A stretch of 64,000 nucleotides of DNA from Methylobacterium isbiliense (GTDB lineage: Bacteria; Pseudomonadota; Alphaproteobacteria; Rhizobiales; Beijerinckiaceae): positions 1-64,000 of the forward strand of contig NZ_BPQQ01000010.1 of the NCBI RefSeq assembly GCF_022179325.1, in the 5' to 3' direction. Within the stretch, counting starts at the first letter, position 1; each line of letters opens with the position of its first letter. Under the pieces are notes generated by a model. The model made no database searches. It was not told the DNA's origin and saw only the letters and a program-made list of their open reading frames with translations. The position numbers were made by a program, and so were the translations under genes. Positions 36,177 to 46,136 of the stretch are shown here, one piece after another.

Positions 36177-37055
36177 ATGCGCGGAGCGGGCCAGGGCAGC
36201 ACGCTGATCGGGATCGCCCTGATGATCGGCGCCGTGGCGGGCTTCGCCTGCATCGACGCGTCCGCCAAGTTCCTCAACCGCGAGATGAGCACGCCGCTGA
36301 TCGTGGCGGCGCGCTACGTCGGCAGCCTGCTGGTGGTGTCGGCCGTGCTGGCGCCGCGGGCGCATGCCGGCCTGCTGCGGACCCGCCGGCCCCTGCTCCA
36401 GGTGCTGCGCTCGCTCTGCCTCGTCGCCGCGACCCTCTGCACCGTCGTCGCCCTGCGCTACCTGCCGCTGGCGCAGGTGACCTCCATCACCTTCGCGTCT
36501 CCCCTCGTGGTGGCCCTGATCGCCGGGCCGCTGCTCGGCGAGACCGTGGGCTGGCGCCGGACGGCGGCCGTGCTGGTGGGGTTCTGCGGCGTCCTCATCG
36601 TCAGCCGGCCGGGCCTCGGCGGCCTGCATCCGGCGGCCGGTCTCGCGGGCGTGACGGCCTGTGCCAACGGTCTCTACATCGTGGTGACGCGGCTGCTGGC
36701 CAGCCACGATCCGCCGGAGACCACGATGCTCTACACGAGCCTCGTCGGCTCCGTTCTGATGCTCCCGCTCCTGCCCTTCATCTGGGAGGCCCCGTCCGAT
36801 CCCTGGCTGTGGGTCGGCATCGGTGCGATCGGCTTCTTCGGCGCGCTCGGGCACTGGCTGCTGATCCTGGCCCACCGGCATGCCCCGGCCTCGACGCTCG
36901 CGCCCTTCGCCTACGCGCATCTGCTCTGGGCGGTCCTGCTCGGCTTCGTGGTCTTCCACGATCTGCCCGACCGATGGACCCTGCTCGGCGGCGCGGTGGT
37001 GGCCGCCTCGGGCCTGTACCTGCTCTCCCGCGAGCGTCGCCCCGCGCGGCGGTAG
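36177..37055 (+). CDS. EamA/DMT-family transporter
   Basis: A 292-residue drug/metabolite transporter with ten hydrophobic segments in two EamA repeats. Repeat one starts at IGIALMIGAVAGFACIDAS and includes RYLPLAQVTSITFASPLVV; repeat two starts near AGVTACANGLYIV. The start at 36177 follows GGGAGCCAGGA, and the upstream in-frame segment is antisense-like and not hydrophobic. Substrate unknown; many relatives export amino acids, purines or drugs. It is divergent from the MHS transporter, with the inverted-repeat cluster between them. Confidence 0.87.
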   Translation: MRGAGQGSTLIGIALMIGAVAGFACIDASAKFLNREMSTPLIVAARYVGSLLVVSAVLAPRAHAGLLRTRRPLLQVLRSLCLVAATLCTVVALRYLPLAQVTSITFASPLVVALIAGPLLGETVGWRRTAAVLVGFCGVLIVSRPGLGGLHPAAGLAGVTACANGLYIVVTRLLASHDPPETTMLYTSLVGSVLMLPLLPFIWEAPSDPWLWVGIGAIGFFGALGHWLLILAHRHAPASTLAPFAYAHLLWAVLLGFVVFHDLPDRWTLLGGAVVAASGLYLLSRERRPARR

Positions 37056-37250
37056 CCGCCCGGCGCCGCGTGCGCGCGACGGGAGGGCCGCCCCGTTCCG
37101 GTCGGTCCACGGCGGTTGAAGGATCCGCCGCGGTGGTGCATCTCACCGGCGGCCTGGGTCCGACGAGGGGCGATCGAACCGTCCCGATGCGGGCCGTCGC
37201 GGAGCGGTGTGACCGCGCGCGGTCGGGGCTCGCGCGCCGAGGAGCGGTCG

Positions 37251-38138
37251 ATGAGTGAGATGGATCCGTTCCTCGACGGCTTCGCGCTGCGCGACATCGC
37301 GGCCAACGGGGTCCGGATCCGGGCCGCCTGCGGCGGCGCGGGTCCGCCGCTGCTGCTGCTGCACGGGCATCCGCAGACCCATGCCACGTGGCACGCCGTC
37401 GCCCCGCCGCTCGCGTCGCGCTTCAGCGTGGTGGCGATGGACCTGCGCGGCTACGGCGACTCCGACAAACCCGAAGGCGGCGACCGGCACGTCAACTACG
37501 CCAAGCGGACCATGGCGGCCGATGCCGTCGCGGTGATGCGGGCGCTCGGGCATGAGCGCTTCGCCGTCGTGGGCCATGACCGCGGCGGGCGCGTCGCCCA
37601 CCGCATGGCGCTGGACCATCCGCAGGCCGTGACCCGCCTCGCCGTGCTGGACATCGCGCCGACCGCGACCATGTACGCGCGCACCGACAAGGCCTTCGCC
37701 ACCGCCTATTTCTGGTGGTTCTTCCTGATCCAGCCCGCACCGCTGCCGGAGCGTCTGATCGGTGCGGATCCGGAATTCTTCCTGCGCACGCATGTCGAGG
37801 GGCAGTCGAAGACGCCGGGGGTGCCGGGGCCGGACCTGTTCGCGGAATACCTGCGCGTCTACCGCGATCCGGCAACGCGGCACGCCATCTGCGAGGATTA
37901 CCGCGCCGCGGCGACCATCGATCTGGAGCACGACGCCGCCGATGCGGATCGCCGGGTGGAGGCCCCGCTCCTGGCGCTCTGGGGGGCGAAGGGCACGGTC
38001 GGCCGAACCTACGACGTGCTGGCGACGTGGCGGGAGAAGGCCACCGACGTCTCCGGCCACGCCCTCGACTGCGGACACACCCTGCAGGAGGAGCGCCCGG
38101 ATCTGGTGCTCGCCGCGCTCGCCGATTTTCTCGGCTGA
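37251..38138 (+). CDS. Alpha/beta hydrolase, haloacetate dehalogenase-like
   Basis: A 295-residue hydrolase related to the one at 28278-29183. It keeps D110, R111 and R114 in GHDRGGRVAH, D134 in VLDIAP and a C-terminal histidine in DCGHTLQEERPD. The halide-pocket His-Trp is replaced by Trp-Trp in AYFWWFF (155-156), so its substrate may differ from fluoroacetate. GGAG precedes the ATG at 37251. It is followed by a small hairpin and the convergent HAD phosphatase gene. Confidence 0.82.
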   Translation: MSEMDPFLDGFALRDIAANGVRIRAACGGAGPPLLLLHGHPQTHATWHAVAPPLASRFSVVAMDLRGYGDSDKPEGGDRHVNYAKRTMAADAVAVMRALGHERFAVVGHDRGGRVAHRMALDHPQAVTRLAVLDIAPTATMYARTDKAFATAYFWWFFLIQPAPLPERLIGADPEFFLRTHVEGQSKTPGVPGPDLFAEYLRVYRDPATRHAICEDYRAAATIDLEHDAADADRRVEAPLLALWGAKGTVGRTYDVLATWREKATDVSGHALDCGHTLQEERPDLVLAALADFLG

Positions 38139-38139
38139 G

Positions 38140-38155
38140 CGGGGCCGGCGCCCCG
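38140..38155. terminator. Small GC hairpin after the hydrolase gene
   Basis: CGGGGC and GCCCCG pair around a 4-base CGGC loop directly after the hydrolase stop codon. No T-run follows. It may end transcription between the convergent hydrolase and HAD phosphatase genes. Confidence 0.35.
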
Positions 38156-38216
38156 TCGCGCATCGGCCGGTTCGCCGGGCGCGACCGGCTCGGTCGAGCG
38201 CGGGACGCCGGGCCGG

Positions 38217-38951
38217 TCAGGGGATGCGGTAGAAGGGGTTCGGCAGCAGGAAGGTGCGCTCGGCATAGCCGCCCGCGAGGTCCGACGGCTGGTCGCCGAC
38301 ATTCGCGATGATCCGGTAGCCCTCCGCCTCGATGGCCGCCCGCCGCGGCGCCTTGAAGTCTGCGGCCGAGGCGTAGCGCGCCCCGAAGGCCGGCATGTCG
38401 AGGCGCACGAACGCGGTATAGCCCACCTCGGTCAGGTTGCGCTCCGTCGCCGCCCGCTGCGGCTCGTCCCGGCCGGTGATGAAGAACACCGCGATGCCTT
38501 GAGAGCGGGCGAGCGTGTAGAGCGCCAGGGTCGCCGGCAGGACGGGACTGCGGCCCAGGAGATCCCAGTTGACCCAGCCGCATGGCCCCTCCGGCAGCGC
38601 CTCGCAGGGGCCGCCGAAGACCCGGCCGAAATCGTCGGCCTGGATCACCTCCCAGTTGGAGAGGGCCGTGTCGTCCACGTCGAGCACGAGGGCCGGGCGC
38701 TCCACCTGCCGGGCGCGCTCGGTCAGCCATGCCCCCGCCTGTCCGGTCACGGCGGCCAGGTCGCGGGCGTAGCGCCCGGACGCGTGGTACTCCCTCGCCG
38801 CGCGCTTGGCGTCGCCCACATTGGCGGGCTCGCTCAGGGCCGCGGTGGCGGAGCCGGCCGGTCGCTCCTGCGCGTGGAGCGGAGCGGCCGTCGCCGCGAG
38901 GAGAAGCCACGCTGCGGCAGCCGGCGCGCGGGACCGGACGAGCGGTGTCAT
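38217..38951 (-). CDS. Secreted HAD-type acid phosphatase (class B/C, P4-like)
   Basis: A 244-residue protein with a signal peptide (residues 1-27, hydrophobic AAAAWLLLAATAAPLHA). HAD motif I is LVLDVDDTALSN, motif II lies in FFITGRDEPQ, and the C-terminal acidic motif is NVGDQPSDL. This is the HAD subfamily IIIB pattern of secreted acid phosphatases that remove phosphate from nucleotides or other esters in the periplasm. There is no lipobox cysteine, so it is probably soluble. Confidence 0.87.
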   Translation of the reverse strand: MTPLVRSRAPAAAAWLLLAATAAPLHAQERPAGSATAALSEPANVGDAKRAAREYHASGRYARDLAAVTGQAGAWLTERARQVERPALVLDVDDTALSNWEVIQADDFGRVFGGPCEALPEGPCGWVNWDLLGRSPVLPATLALYTLARSQGIAVFFITGRDEPQRAATERNLTEVGYTAFVRLDMPAFGARYASAADFKAPRRAAIEAEGYRIIANVGDQPSDLAGGYAERTFLLPNPFYRIP

Positions 38952-39238
38952 AGGCGTTCCCGATCGACGCAACGCCCGTCGTGGTGCGCGGGTCAGGAGC
39001 CGTGATGTCTTTCGATCCCGCACGTCGACCGCCCGCACAGTCCGATGTCCAGATTCAGCTTCACGGTAGAGTCATCCGTTCGATCATGCAAACGACACTC
39101 ACAGAAGAGCACCGGCGGCTTCTTGCCTGAGGGGTCCGATAGGTCGAGGCAGACCGCCGTATTGCTGCGTGACGGTGGACGACGATGGGTTCGAGGGGAC
39201 CGGATCCGAGCGGCCGGTGATGAGGTGAGACAGGCCCT

Positions 39239-39712
39239 TCAGCGAGCCGGTGGTTCCGCCCTGCCGGACTCCTGTGGGGCGAAGACCGTGATGTTGCTGT
39301 TGATCTGGTAGGCGGTGGTCGGCGGCGTGTTGACGAAGCGCAGGCGGATCGGGCTCTCGCCCAGGATCGCCCCGAAGGACGGCGTCACCCGCATCGGAAA
39401 GCAGCGCGACAGGGCATCGAGGGCCGCATCCTCGAACTGCTTGGCGGCCTCGCGATCGCCCGCGAGCCGGCGGGCGGTGACCCGGGGCTTGCTGCGCAGA
39501 CGTCCCGTCTTGTCGAGCCCGAACCAGAAGGCGATGAGCGCCCCCTCGGTATCGGGCGGCGGGTGCCAGCACGCGGCGAGCGCGGCGCGCATCTCGGCCC
39601 AGTTGTTGACCGGCCCCGTCTCGCGCAGGGGTTCGGCGCCCACGGCGGCCCCGCCCAGGAGACAGGCCACGGCGCACGCCGCATTCCGGAGCCGCACCGG
39701 CATCGGTTTCAC
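39239..39712 (-). CDS. Exported TonB-C-terminal-like hypothetical protein
   Basis: A 157-residue protein with a signal peptide (hydrophobic AACAVACLLGGAAVGA). The body resembles a TonB C-terminal fold: a helix before RAALAACWHPPP, FWFGLDKTGRLRSKPRV, AALDALSRCFPM and a final strand. No membrane anchor or Pro-rich linker links it to a transport complex, so the role is unknown. I prefer the GTG at 39710-39712, with AGGGA seven bases upstream, to the ATG three codons later. Confidence 0.6.
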   Translation of the reverse strand: MKPMPVRLRNAACAVACLLGGAAVGAEPLRETGPVNNWAEMRAALAACWHPPPDTEGALIAFWFGLDKTGRLRSKPRVTARRLAGDREAAKQFEDAALDALSRCFPMRVTPSFGAILGESPIRLRFVNTPPTTAYQINSNITVFAPQESGRAEPPAR

Positions 39713-40197
39713 CCGTCGTTCCCTCGTGCTTGCGCAACACCCGTCCACCCGCGGTGGATCCGGCGCGGCGCCGAACCGGCGAGACCCGTCGACGGCTGTA
39801 GCACGCCAGCACAGCAGCGCGGGCGTGCCGGGAGGCGAGGCCCTCCGGTGAAATCGCAGGTCGCGCACGGCGTTTGCCGCGTCGCGATCGCCGCCGAACC
39901 GCCACGCGTCGGCGCTGTGGCCCGTGATCCTGGTCACGTCGTCGCGGGTTTCCGACGGCAGATTCGCGCGGCCGGAGAGCCATTGCCGGGTGCGCTGCGG
40001 ACCGGCGTCGTAGGCCGCCGCCGCGAGGCCGCGATTGCCGAACCGCGCCCGATGGTCTTGCGCCGATCGTCTTGCGGCCGGCCCCTTCTGCGGCGCCTGC
40101 GTGAATCCCTTGGCCCGTTCGGCCGCCCTCCGCCCGACATGAACCTCTCGGGACGACCCGGGTTGACCGCAACCTCAACCAGGCGGAGCCGCCCAGC
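39713..40197. other. Intergenic region without recognised gene (485 bp)
   Basis: No convincing coding frame, RNA or mobile element is seen here. A 14-bp near-tandem repeat (GATGGTCTTGCGCC then GATCGTCTTGCGGC) lies at 40051-40078. The region should hold promoters for the divergent exported proteins on either side. Confidence 0.45.
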
Positions 40198-40500
40198 ATG
40201 CGCACCACGATCGCCCTCGCCGCGGCCCTCGGCCTCGCACTCGCCGGGCCGGCGCCGGCACAGACGGCCAGGGTGCCGGCACCCAGCGATGCGGTCGGCG
40301 CACCGGGACCGAGCGGGAACGCGGATGTCGGTCTCGGTCACACCGGATCCGTGTCGCGCCCACCGCGCACCCCGCCCGGCAACCCGGGCAGCGAATCCGT
40401 GCCGGGCAGCACGCCCGGCGTCTGGATCGGCGGCGCTCCGACGAGCGGCCCTCCCGGCACCGGGGGGACGGCCGGCGGCATCGCCGGCGATACGCGCTGA
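40198..40500 (+). CDS. Small Pro/Gly-rich exported protein
   Basis: A 100-residue protein with a clear signal peptide ending in GPAPAQ near residue 22. The mature part is low complexity (Gly, Pro, Ser, Thr) and ends GTAGGIAGDTR; it is probably disordered. AGGCGGAG precedes the ATG. Similar short exported proteins are common in Methylobacterium, with no known function. Low complexity makes homology reading unreliable. Confidence 0.55.
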   Translation: MRTTIALAAALGLALAGPAPAQTARVPAPSDAVGAPGPSGNADVGLGHTGSVSRPPRTPPGNPGSESVPGSTPGVWIGGAPTSGPPGTGGTAGGIAGDTR

Positions 40501-40810
40501 TCCGCCCCCCTGCCGGGTGCCGGGGAGGTCACGCGTCCCGAGCCTGCCGCCATGCCACCTCCGGCTTCCCGTCGATGCCGGTCCTGAACCGGAGTTAGCC
40601 CCTGGAAAGCACCACCCCGATCGGCGATGATCCTATCCTCGGCCTGCCCGCCCTGGCAGTCTGACCTGCCCGGCCCTCCCGGTCATCGTCGTGGACCAGC
40701 CTCGGCGGCACCACGCCGTGGGACACGATCGAGCCGGACCATCGGCCGGAGGTCCATGCCCCTTGCCGAGACGATCGCGTCGAAATCCGCGCGGCAGTGG
40801 ATGGTGAGCG
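40501..40810. other. Intergenic region without recognised gene (310 bp)
   Basis: I see no coding frame with protein-like character. The stretch likely contains the promoter of the serine dehydratase gene; no clear operator or riboswitch-like structure could be picked out by eye. Confidence 0.4.
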
Positions 40811-42202
40811 ATGTTTCTCAGCGTGTTCGACGTCTTCAAGCCGGGCATCGGCCCTTCGTCGTCCCACACGATGGGCCCGATGACGGCCGCCGCCGATTTC
40901 CTCGATCTCCTGCGCGGCACCGAGGCCGGCAGGCATGTGGCGGCGATCCGCGTGACGCTGCATGGCTCGCTCGCCTTCACCGGCCGGGGGCACGCCACGG
41001 ATCGGGCGGTCGCACTCGGTCTCCTCGGATTCCGGCCCGCGGAGATCGAGATGGACGAGGCGGAGCGCCGCCTCGCGGACCTCGCCCGACACAAGACGCT
41101 CAAGCCGGACACTCTGCCGGAGATCGCCTTCGATCCCGCATGTGCGGTCGTGTTCGACTTCGGCCCGCCGCTGCCCGGGCACGCGAACGGGTTGATCCTC
41201 ACGGCGTCGGGCGCCGCGGGCGATCCCATCCTCTGCGAGACCTACTACTCGATCGGCGGCGGCTTCGTCGTCACGGCTGCGCAGCTGGAGGCCGGCACCT
41301 CGCCGCCCTCCGCGGCGGCCGATCCGCGCCTCTGGCCGTATCCCTTCGACACGGCGGCGGCCATGCTGCGGATGGCGCAACAGAGCGGCCTGTCGATCGC
41401 CGCGATGAAGCGCGCGAACGAGGCGGTCAGCCGGTCCGCCGCAGAGGTCGATGCTGGCCTCGCCCGCATCTGGCAGACCATGAACGGCTGCGTCGAGCGC
41501 GGGCTCTCGCAGGACGGCGAGTTGCCCGGGGGCTTGCACGTCAAGCGGCGGGCCAAGCGCATCCGCGAGCAGCTCGTGCGCGAACGCGGCTCGAACACGG
41601 CGCAGCCGCACGCGATAGCGGACTGGCTGAGCGTCTACGCCATGGCGGTCAATGAGGAGAACGCGGCCGGGGGCAAGGTCGTGACCGCGCCGACCAACGG
41701 GGCCGCCGGCGTCGTTCCGGCCGTCGCGCGGTACTATCTGGACCATTGCATCGGGGCCGATGTGGGCCGGATCCCCGAGTTCCTGCTGACGGCCGCCGCC
41801 ATCGGCGGATTGATCAAGCACAATGCCTCCATCTCCGGCGCGGAGGCGGGCTGCCAGGGCGAGGTCGGCTCAGCGAGCGCGATGGCGGCGGCGGGCCTGT
41901 GCGCCGTGCTCGGCGGCACGCCGGCACAGGTCGAGAACGCGGCGGAGATCGCCCTGGAGCACCATCTCGGCATGACCTGCGATCCGGTCGCGGGCCTCGT
42001 GCAGGTGCCGTGCATCGAGCGCAACGGCATCGGCGCCACCAAGGCCGTTGCGGCCGCGTCCCTGGCTCTGCGCGGGGACGGAACGCACTTCATGCCGCTC
42101 GACAACTGCATCGCGGCGATGCGGCAGACCGGCGAGGAGATGAACGCGAAGTACAAGGAGACCAGCCTGGGCGGTCTGGCCGTCAATCTTCCCGAATGTT
42201 GA
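40811..42202 (+). CDS. sdaA: L-serine ammonia-lyase, iron-sulfur type
   Basis: A 463-residue single-chain enzyme that converts serine to pyruvate and ammonia using a [4Fe-4S] cluster. The opening [19 protein letters not shown] is diagnostic. Cluster cysteines are C348 (AGCQGEVG), C390 (MTCDPVAG) and C401 (VPCIERNG); the spacings of 42 and 11 match the characterised Legionella enzyme. The ribosome site is weak. It stands alone, convergent with an alcohol dehydrogenase gene. Confidence 0.95.
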   Translation: MFLSVFDVFKPGIGPSSSHTMGPMTAAADFLDLLRGTEAGRHVAAIRVTLHGSLAFTGRGHATDRAVALGLLGFRPAEIEMDEAERRLADLARHKTLKPDTLPEIAFDPACAVVFDFGPPLPGHANGLILTASGAAGDPILCETYYSIGGGFVVTAAQLEAGTSPPSAAADPRLWPYPFDTAAAMLRMAQQSGLSIAAMKRANEAVSRSAAEVDAGLARIWQTMNGCVERGLSQDGELPGGLHVKRRAKRIREQLVRERGSNTAQPHAIADWLSVYAMAVNEENAAGGKVVTAPTNGAAGVVPAVARYYLDHCIGADVGRIPEFLLTAAAIGGLIKHNASISGAEAGCQGEVGSASAMAAAGLCAVLGGTPAQVENAAEIALEHHLGMTCDPVAGLVQVPCIERNGIGATKAVAAASLALRGDGTHFMPLDNCIAAMRQTGEEMNAKYKETSLGGLAVNLPEC

Positions 42203-42309
42203 GACCATTCTGGAGCGGGAGCGGCGGAGGTCGCGACCGCCGTCGGGCTGCCTGTGCCGGAGGCTGCGGCCGGCATGAGGGCGCGGCGAGGGGCGATGCC
42301 CTGACGCGC

Positions 42310-43440
42310 CTATAGGGCGATCACCTGCCGGACCGCCTGGCCCCGGTCCAGACGGTCGAAGCCTTCGTTGATGGCCTCGAGCGCCAGGGTGCCGGTCATG
42401 AGCTTGTTCACCGGCAGGCGGCCCTGCCGGTACAGGGCGATGTAGCGCGGGATGTCCCGGGCCGGGACGCAGCTTCCCATGTAGCTGCCGCGCACCACCC
42501 GCTCCTCGCCCACGAGGCCGACCGCCGGCAGGGTGAAGGCCTGCGTGGGGTGGGCGAGCCCGGCGGTCGCCGTCGTGCCGCCGCGGCGGGTGATCCGGTA
42601 GGCGGTGTCGAAGGCCTTCACGGAGCCGGCCATCTCCAGGGCGTGGTCGACGCCGCCCTGCGTGGCGCTGCGGATCTGCGCGACCGCGTCGGGATCGGAG
42701 GCGAGGTAGGTGTCGGTGGCGCCGAGCTCCCGGGCGATCCGGAGCTTGTCCTCCGAGAGGTCGACGGCGACCACCCGGCCCGCTCCGCACGCGACGGCCC
42801 CCAGCAGCGCCGAGAGGCCGACGCCGCCGAGGCCCACCACCGCGACGCTCTGGCCCATCCTCACCCCGCAGGTGTTCACCACGGCCCCGACGCCGGTCAT
42901 CACCGCGCAGCCGAACAGGGCAGCCTCGATCAGCGGGATCTCCGGGTCGATCCGGACGATCGAGTGGCGTGAGACCACCGCGTACTCGCCGAAGGCCGAG
43001 ACGCCGGCGTGGTGGTTGACCTCGACGCCCTCGCAGCGGATGCGCCGCGCGCCGGAGAGCAGCGTGCCCTCACCGTTGGCGGCGTTGCCCGGCTCGCACA
43101 GAGCCGCCCGGCCCTCCCGGCAGGGCAGGCAGGTGCCGCAGGTCGGCACGAAGGACATCACCACATGGTCGCCGCGGGCGAGGTCGGTGACGCCGGGACC
43201 GCATTCCTCCACCACCGCCGAAGCCTCGTGCCCGAGCGCCAACGGGACGGGACGCGGCCGGTCGCCGTTGATCACCGAGAGGTCGGAGTGACACAGGCCG
43301 GCGCCTGCGATCCTGACCAGAACCTCGTCCGGCCCAGGGGGCGCGAGGTCGATGGTCTCGATCGTCAAGGGCCTGCTCGTCGCGTAGGGCCGCGGCGCGG
43401 GGGCGTGGCGCAGCACGGCTGCGCGAACTCGCATCGTCAC
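42310..43440 (-). CDS. Zinc-dependent alcohol dehydrogenase (class III/aryl type)
   Basis: A 376-residue medium-chain dehydrogenase. The catalytic zinc ligands lie in AGLCHSDLS and LALGHEASAVVEE. Structural-zinc cysteines are in CGTCLPCREGRAALC, and the NAD site is VVGLGGVGLSALLGA followed by VAVDLSED. It resembles the group that oxidises benzyl alcohol, geraniol or S-(hydroxymethyl)-type adducts; the substrate cannot be decided. Several starts are possible between 43464 and 43434; I choose the GTG at 43440 because GGGAGG lies six bases before it, whereas it abuts the ATG at 43446. Confidence 0.88.
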   Translation of the reverse strand: MTMRVRAAVLRHAPAPRPYATSRPLTIETIDLAPPGPDEVLVRIAGAGLCHSDLSVINGDRPRPVPLALGHEASAVVEECGPGVTDLARGDHVVMSFVPTCGTCLPCREGRAALCEPGNAANGEGTLLSGARRIRCEGVEVNHHAGVSAFGEYAVVSRHSIVRIDPEIPLIEAALFGCAVMTGVGAVVNTCGVRMGQSVAVVGLGGVGLSALLGAVACGAGRVVAVDLSEDKLRIARELGATDTYLASDPDAVAQIRSATQGGVDHALEMAGSVKAFDTAYRITRRGGTTATAGLAHPTQAFTLPAVGLVGEERVVRGSYMGSCVPARDIPRYIALYRQGRLPVNKLMTGTLALEAINEGFDRLDRGQAVRQVIAL

Positions 43441-43711
43441 GGTCATCCTCCCGAATGGGGGCACCCGGCCCTCGTTGCCGCCACGCTGGCAGCGCCGGCC
43501 CGGCCGGTCAATCGATCAGGCCGCTCCTCGGCGCCGGCGGGCGTCGCCACGCACGTGGCTGTCGCAAACGCCGGCTGCGCGGCGACTCATTCCCGTGCCA
43601 CCCCTCCTCCTGCAACCATGGCGCGTCGCTGTCCCCAGCGTCCGTGCCGGGGCCGGGCGCGGCCTTCATGCGGCCACGACCATCCATGGCCGCGCAACGA
43701 TCCGTTCTCGT

Positions 43712-45010
43712 TCAGGACGTGCCGCCCTTGACCCCGCCGGTGACGGGCACCTGCCGCGACGGATCGGCACTCGTTTCAGAGGGGGCCGACCCGATGGCGG
43801 GCGGTCCGGCCGGGATGGCGGCGCTCGGGGACAAGCCCGCCAGGGCGGCGGCAGGCGTGACGGCAAGGCGCGACAATCCGAGCCATGCCGCGAGGGAGCC
43901 GAGCGCGTCCGCGAGGCGCTCCACCGTGCACGAGGGTGCCTGCCGCTCGACATGCGCCCGCTGAACGATCAGCGCGCCGGCCTTGCGGTCCGCCTTCAGG
44001 TCCACGCGGGCCACGAGTGCACCATCCAGAAGAAGCGGCAGGACGTAGTAGCCGTGCTCGCGCTTGTGGGCAGGCGTGTAGATCTCCAGGCGATAGCGGA
44101 AGCCGAACAGCCTCTCGGTGCGCGGGCGATGCCAGACGAGCGGGTCGAACGGCGACACCAGCGCCGCGCCGGCGCGCGTGCGGCCGAGCCGCGCGTCCTT
44201 GTGCAGGTAGGCCTGATGCAGCCACCCGCGGACGCGGACGGGAACGAGCGTGCCCTCCTCGACCAGCTGGTCGATGGGCAGCCGGGCATCCGTGGGGCCG
44301 ATGCGGTAGTAGTCGCGCAGATCGTGCGCCGTTGCGACACCGAGCGCGCGTGCCGACCGGGCGATGAGGTTCCGCCGGGCATCCACCTCGCTCGGCGTCG
44401 GGACCTGAAGGATGGCGCGGGGCAGCACCCGCTCAGGCAGATCGTACACCCGCTCAAAACTGCCTCTCCGGTGGGTCGCGGCGACCAGCCCGGCCCAGAA
44501 CAGCCATTCCAGCGCGTGCTTGGCGGCGCTCCAGGCCCACATGCCCTGCGAGGCCCTGGTGCCGGCGACATCGGAGCCGGCCAGCGCTCCGTCCCTCTCG
44601 ATGCGCGCAAGCAGCGCGTCGGCCTCGCTGCGTCGCTCCCCCGCGAACGGTGCGAGTTGCCGCCACACGTCCTGTCCGCGGCGCGCGCGCTCCATGCGCC
44701 AGCGCAGCAAGGGCTGGCAGGCGATGGGCAGAAGCGAGGCCTCATGCCCCCAGTACTCGAAGACCGGCTTGGACCTCGCCGCCGCGATCGCGTCGAGGAG
44801 CGTGCGGTCGTACGCACCCAGACGCGAGAAGAGCGGCATGTAATGGGCACGCACGAGGACGTTGACGCTGTCGATCTGAAGCAGGCCGAGCTGATCGATT
44901 CCCTTGAGCAGGCGGGCCGCATCGACGGTCCCCCGGCGGCGCCAAGCCGTGAAGCCTTGTGCCGCGAGTGCGATGCGACGGGCCTCGTCGGCCGAAAGCT
45001 CTGCGGTCAG
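43712..45010 (-). CDS. YcaQ-family winged-helix DNA glycosylase-like protein
   Basis: A protein of about 430 residues of the HTH_42 family, whose E. coli member YcaQ unhooks DNA interstrand crosslinks. Typical parts are LSADEARRIALAAQGF, GLLQIDSVNVLVRAHYMPLFSRLG, FEYWGHEASLLP and WHRPRTERLFGFRYRLEIY. The start is uncertain: similarity begins just after 45010, where a CTG has GGGAGAG upstream. In-frame sequence continues to a GTG at 45337 through a tandem repeat that does not look coding. I see no in-frame ATG, GTG or TTG close to the similarity start. Confidence 0.82.
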   Translation of the reverse strand: MTAELSADEARRIALAAQGFTAWRRRGTVDAARLLKGIDQLGLLQIDSVNVLVRAHYMPLFSRLGAYDRTLLDAIAAARSKPVFEYWGHEASLLPIACQPLLRWRMERARRGQDVWRQLAPFAGERRSEADALLARIERDGALAGSDVAGTRASQGMWAWSAAKHALEWLFWAGLVAATHRRGSFERVYDLPERVLPRAILQVPTPSEVDARRNLIARSARALGVATAHDLRDYYRIGPTDARLPIDQLVEEGTLVPVRVRGWLHQAYLHKDARLGRTRAGAALVSPFDPLVWHRPRTERLFGFRYRLEIYTPAHKREHGYYVLPLLLDGALVARVDLKADRKAGALIVQRAHVERQAPSCTVERLADALGSLAAWLGLSRLAVTPAAALAGLSPSAAIPAGPPAIGSAPSETSADPSRQVPVTGGVKGGTS

Positions 45011-46136
45011 CGCTGCTCTCCCGAGGCGGTCATCACGGCTCCGGATCGGGCGGCCTGCATCGCCGGGAGGCGTGCCGGTGCCGGTCGTGCTTGGCCCGTT
45101 CCATACGCGGCCCTCCGCGGCCGGGCCAAGGACCGAGGCCGATCGGTCGACCTCATCGGAAGGTCCGCTGTCGGGAGGGGACGCTGAACCGCGCCGGGTC
45201 GTCCGGAAGGCTACGCGATTTGGGTCAGGCAAACCCGTCTTGCACCTCGGTCTTGCACATCGGTCTTGCACATCGGTCTTGCACCTGGAGCTTGGCACGA
45301 CACTGCGCTTGGCGCACCCGGTTGCGCGGCGTCTCACCCGAGCACCCGATGCGCATTTCGCCGGAGGATGGTCTTGCTCTCTGATCGCACGACACCCCGA
45401 CGCCCAGGAGAAGATCGGCTTCCAAACATGTTCTGATGAGAGGAATTCGGATTGCGAAGACGTGCTAATAATAAATGTTACTGATGATAAATCGTCTCTC
45501 GCCGAATATTCAAGTCGGTCATATCAGGCGATCAGCCGCGAGATCTTCCAATTTGTCAATGGGAATGCGGCGCTGTTTGGTTGCGGATTGTTGCCGGGAC
45601 GCGGCGCGTTGGGCCCTTGAGGAGGATGCTTGGTGCTTCGAGCCGGGCCGGCGCTTGTCAGGCAGGAGGGCGCGCTGATGCGCGCCATCCACCCCGCTGG
45701 TCGTCACGCTCGACTCTCATCGTGATGCTGAGACGGTGCAGGCTGACTTCAACGAGGCCCAAATGGTCGCCGCCAGCGCCTCGAAGCGGATTCCGCCCTG
45801 CGCAATCCCGGCGACCGGCCGTCCGGCCCGCCCGTCACTGAACATGCCCTTCACGTCGTGGCAGAGGCCAAGCAGTTCTCGCATCCGGACACCGGCTTTC
45901 GCAATGCCCTGGTTGGAGAGTGCAGCTGAGCCTTGAAAGGGTTTCAACTGCCGCTCTGCGATCGAAGCTTCCTCCCTACAAGGAGGAGACTATGCGCTTC
46001 GCCTTAGTCCGGCCCGAGTCTGAAACCCGTTTGGCTTAGTTCTTTCGGGCTACGGAGATATTCGATCATGATTTTGCATTTCAACACAACATTAACTGCT
46101 GTGATCAAAGATATCTTCCAGTCGTGGAGCCATGAC
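45011..46136. other. Gene-poor, AT-richer region upstream of the chemoreceptor
   Basis: About 1.1 kb with no protein I recognise. GC content falls sharply after about 45400, with runs such as CTAATAATAAATGTTACTG. Short open frames on both strands near 45717-45947 lack ribosome sites or recognisable motifs. The region probably marks the left edge of an acquired segment ending at tRNA-Glu. Confidence 0.5.
45237..45288. repeat. 13-bp tandem repeat, four copies
   Basis: Units are GTCTTGCACCTCG, GTCTTGCACATCG (twice) and GTCTTGCACCTGG, directly abutting, covering 52 bases. It lies 227 bp upstream of the likely start of the YcaQ-type gene. Unit length is not a multiple of three, so if translated it would encode shifting frames; a regulatory or replication-slippage origin is more likely. 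Confidence 0.85.

Noticed and set aside
45717-45947. 76-codon leftward frame in the AT-richer region
   Set aside because: It needs a TTG start, has no ribosome site and shows no recognisable domain; a mirrored frame on the other strand is equally open.
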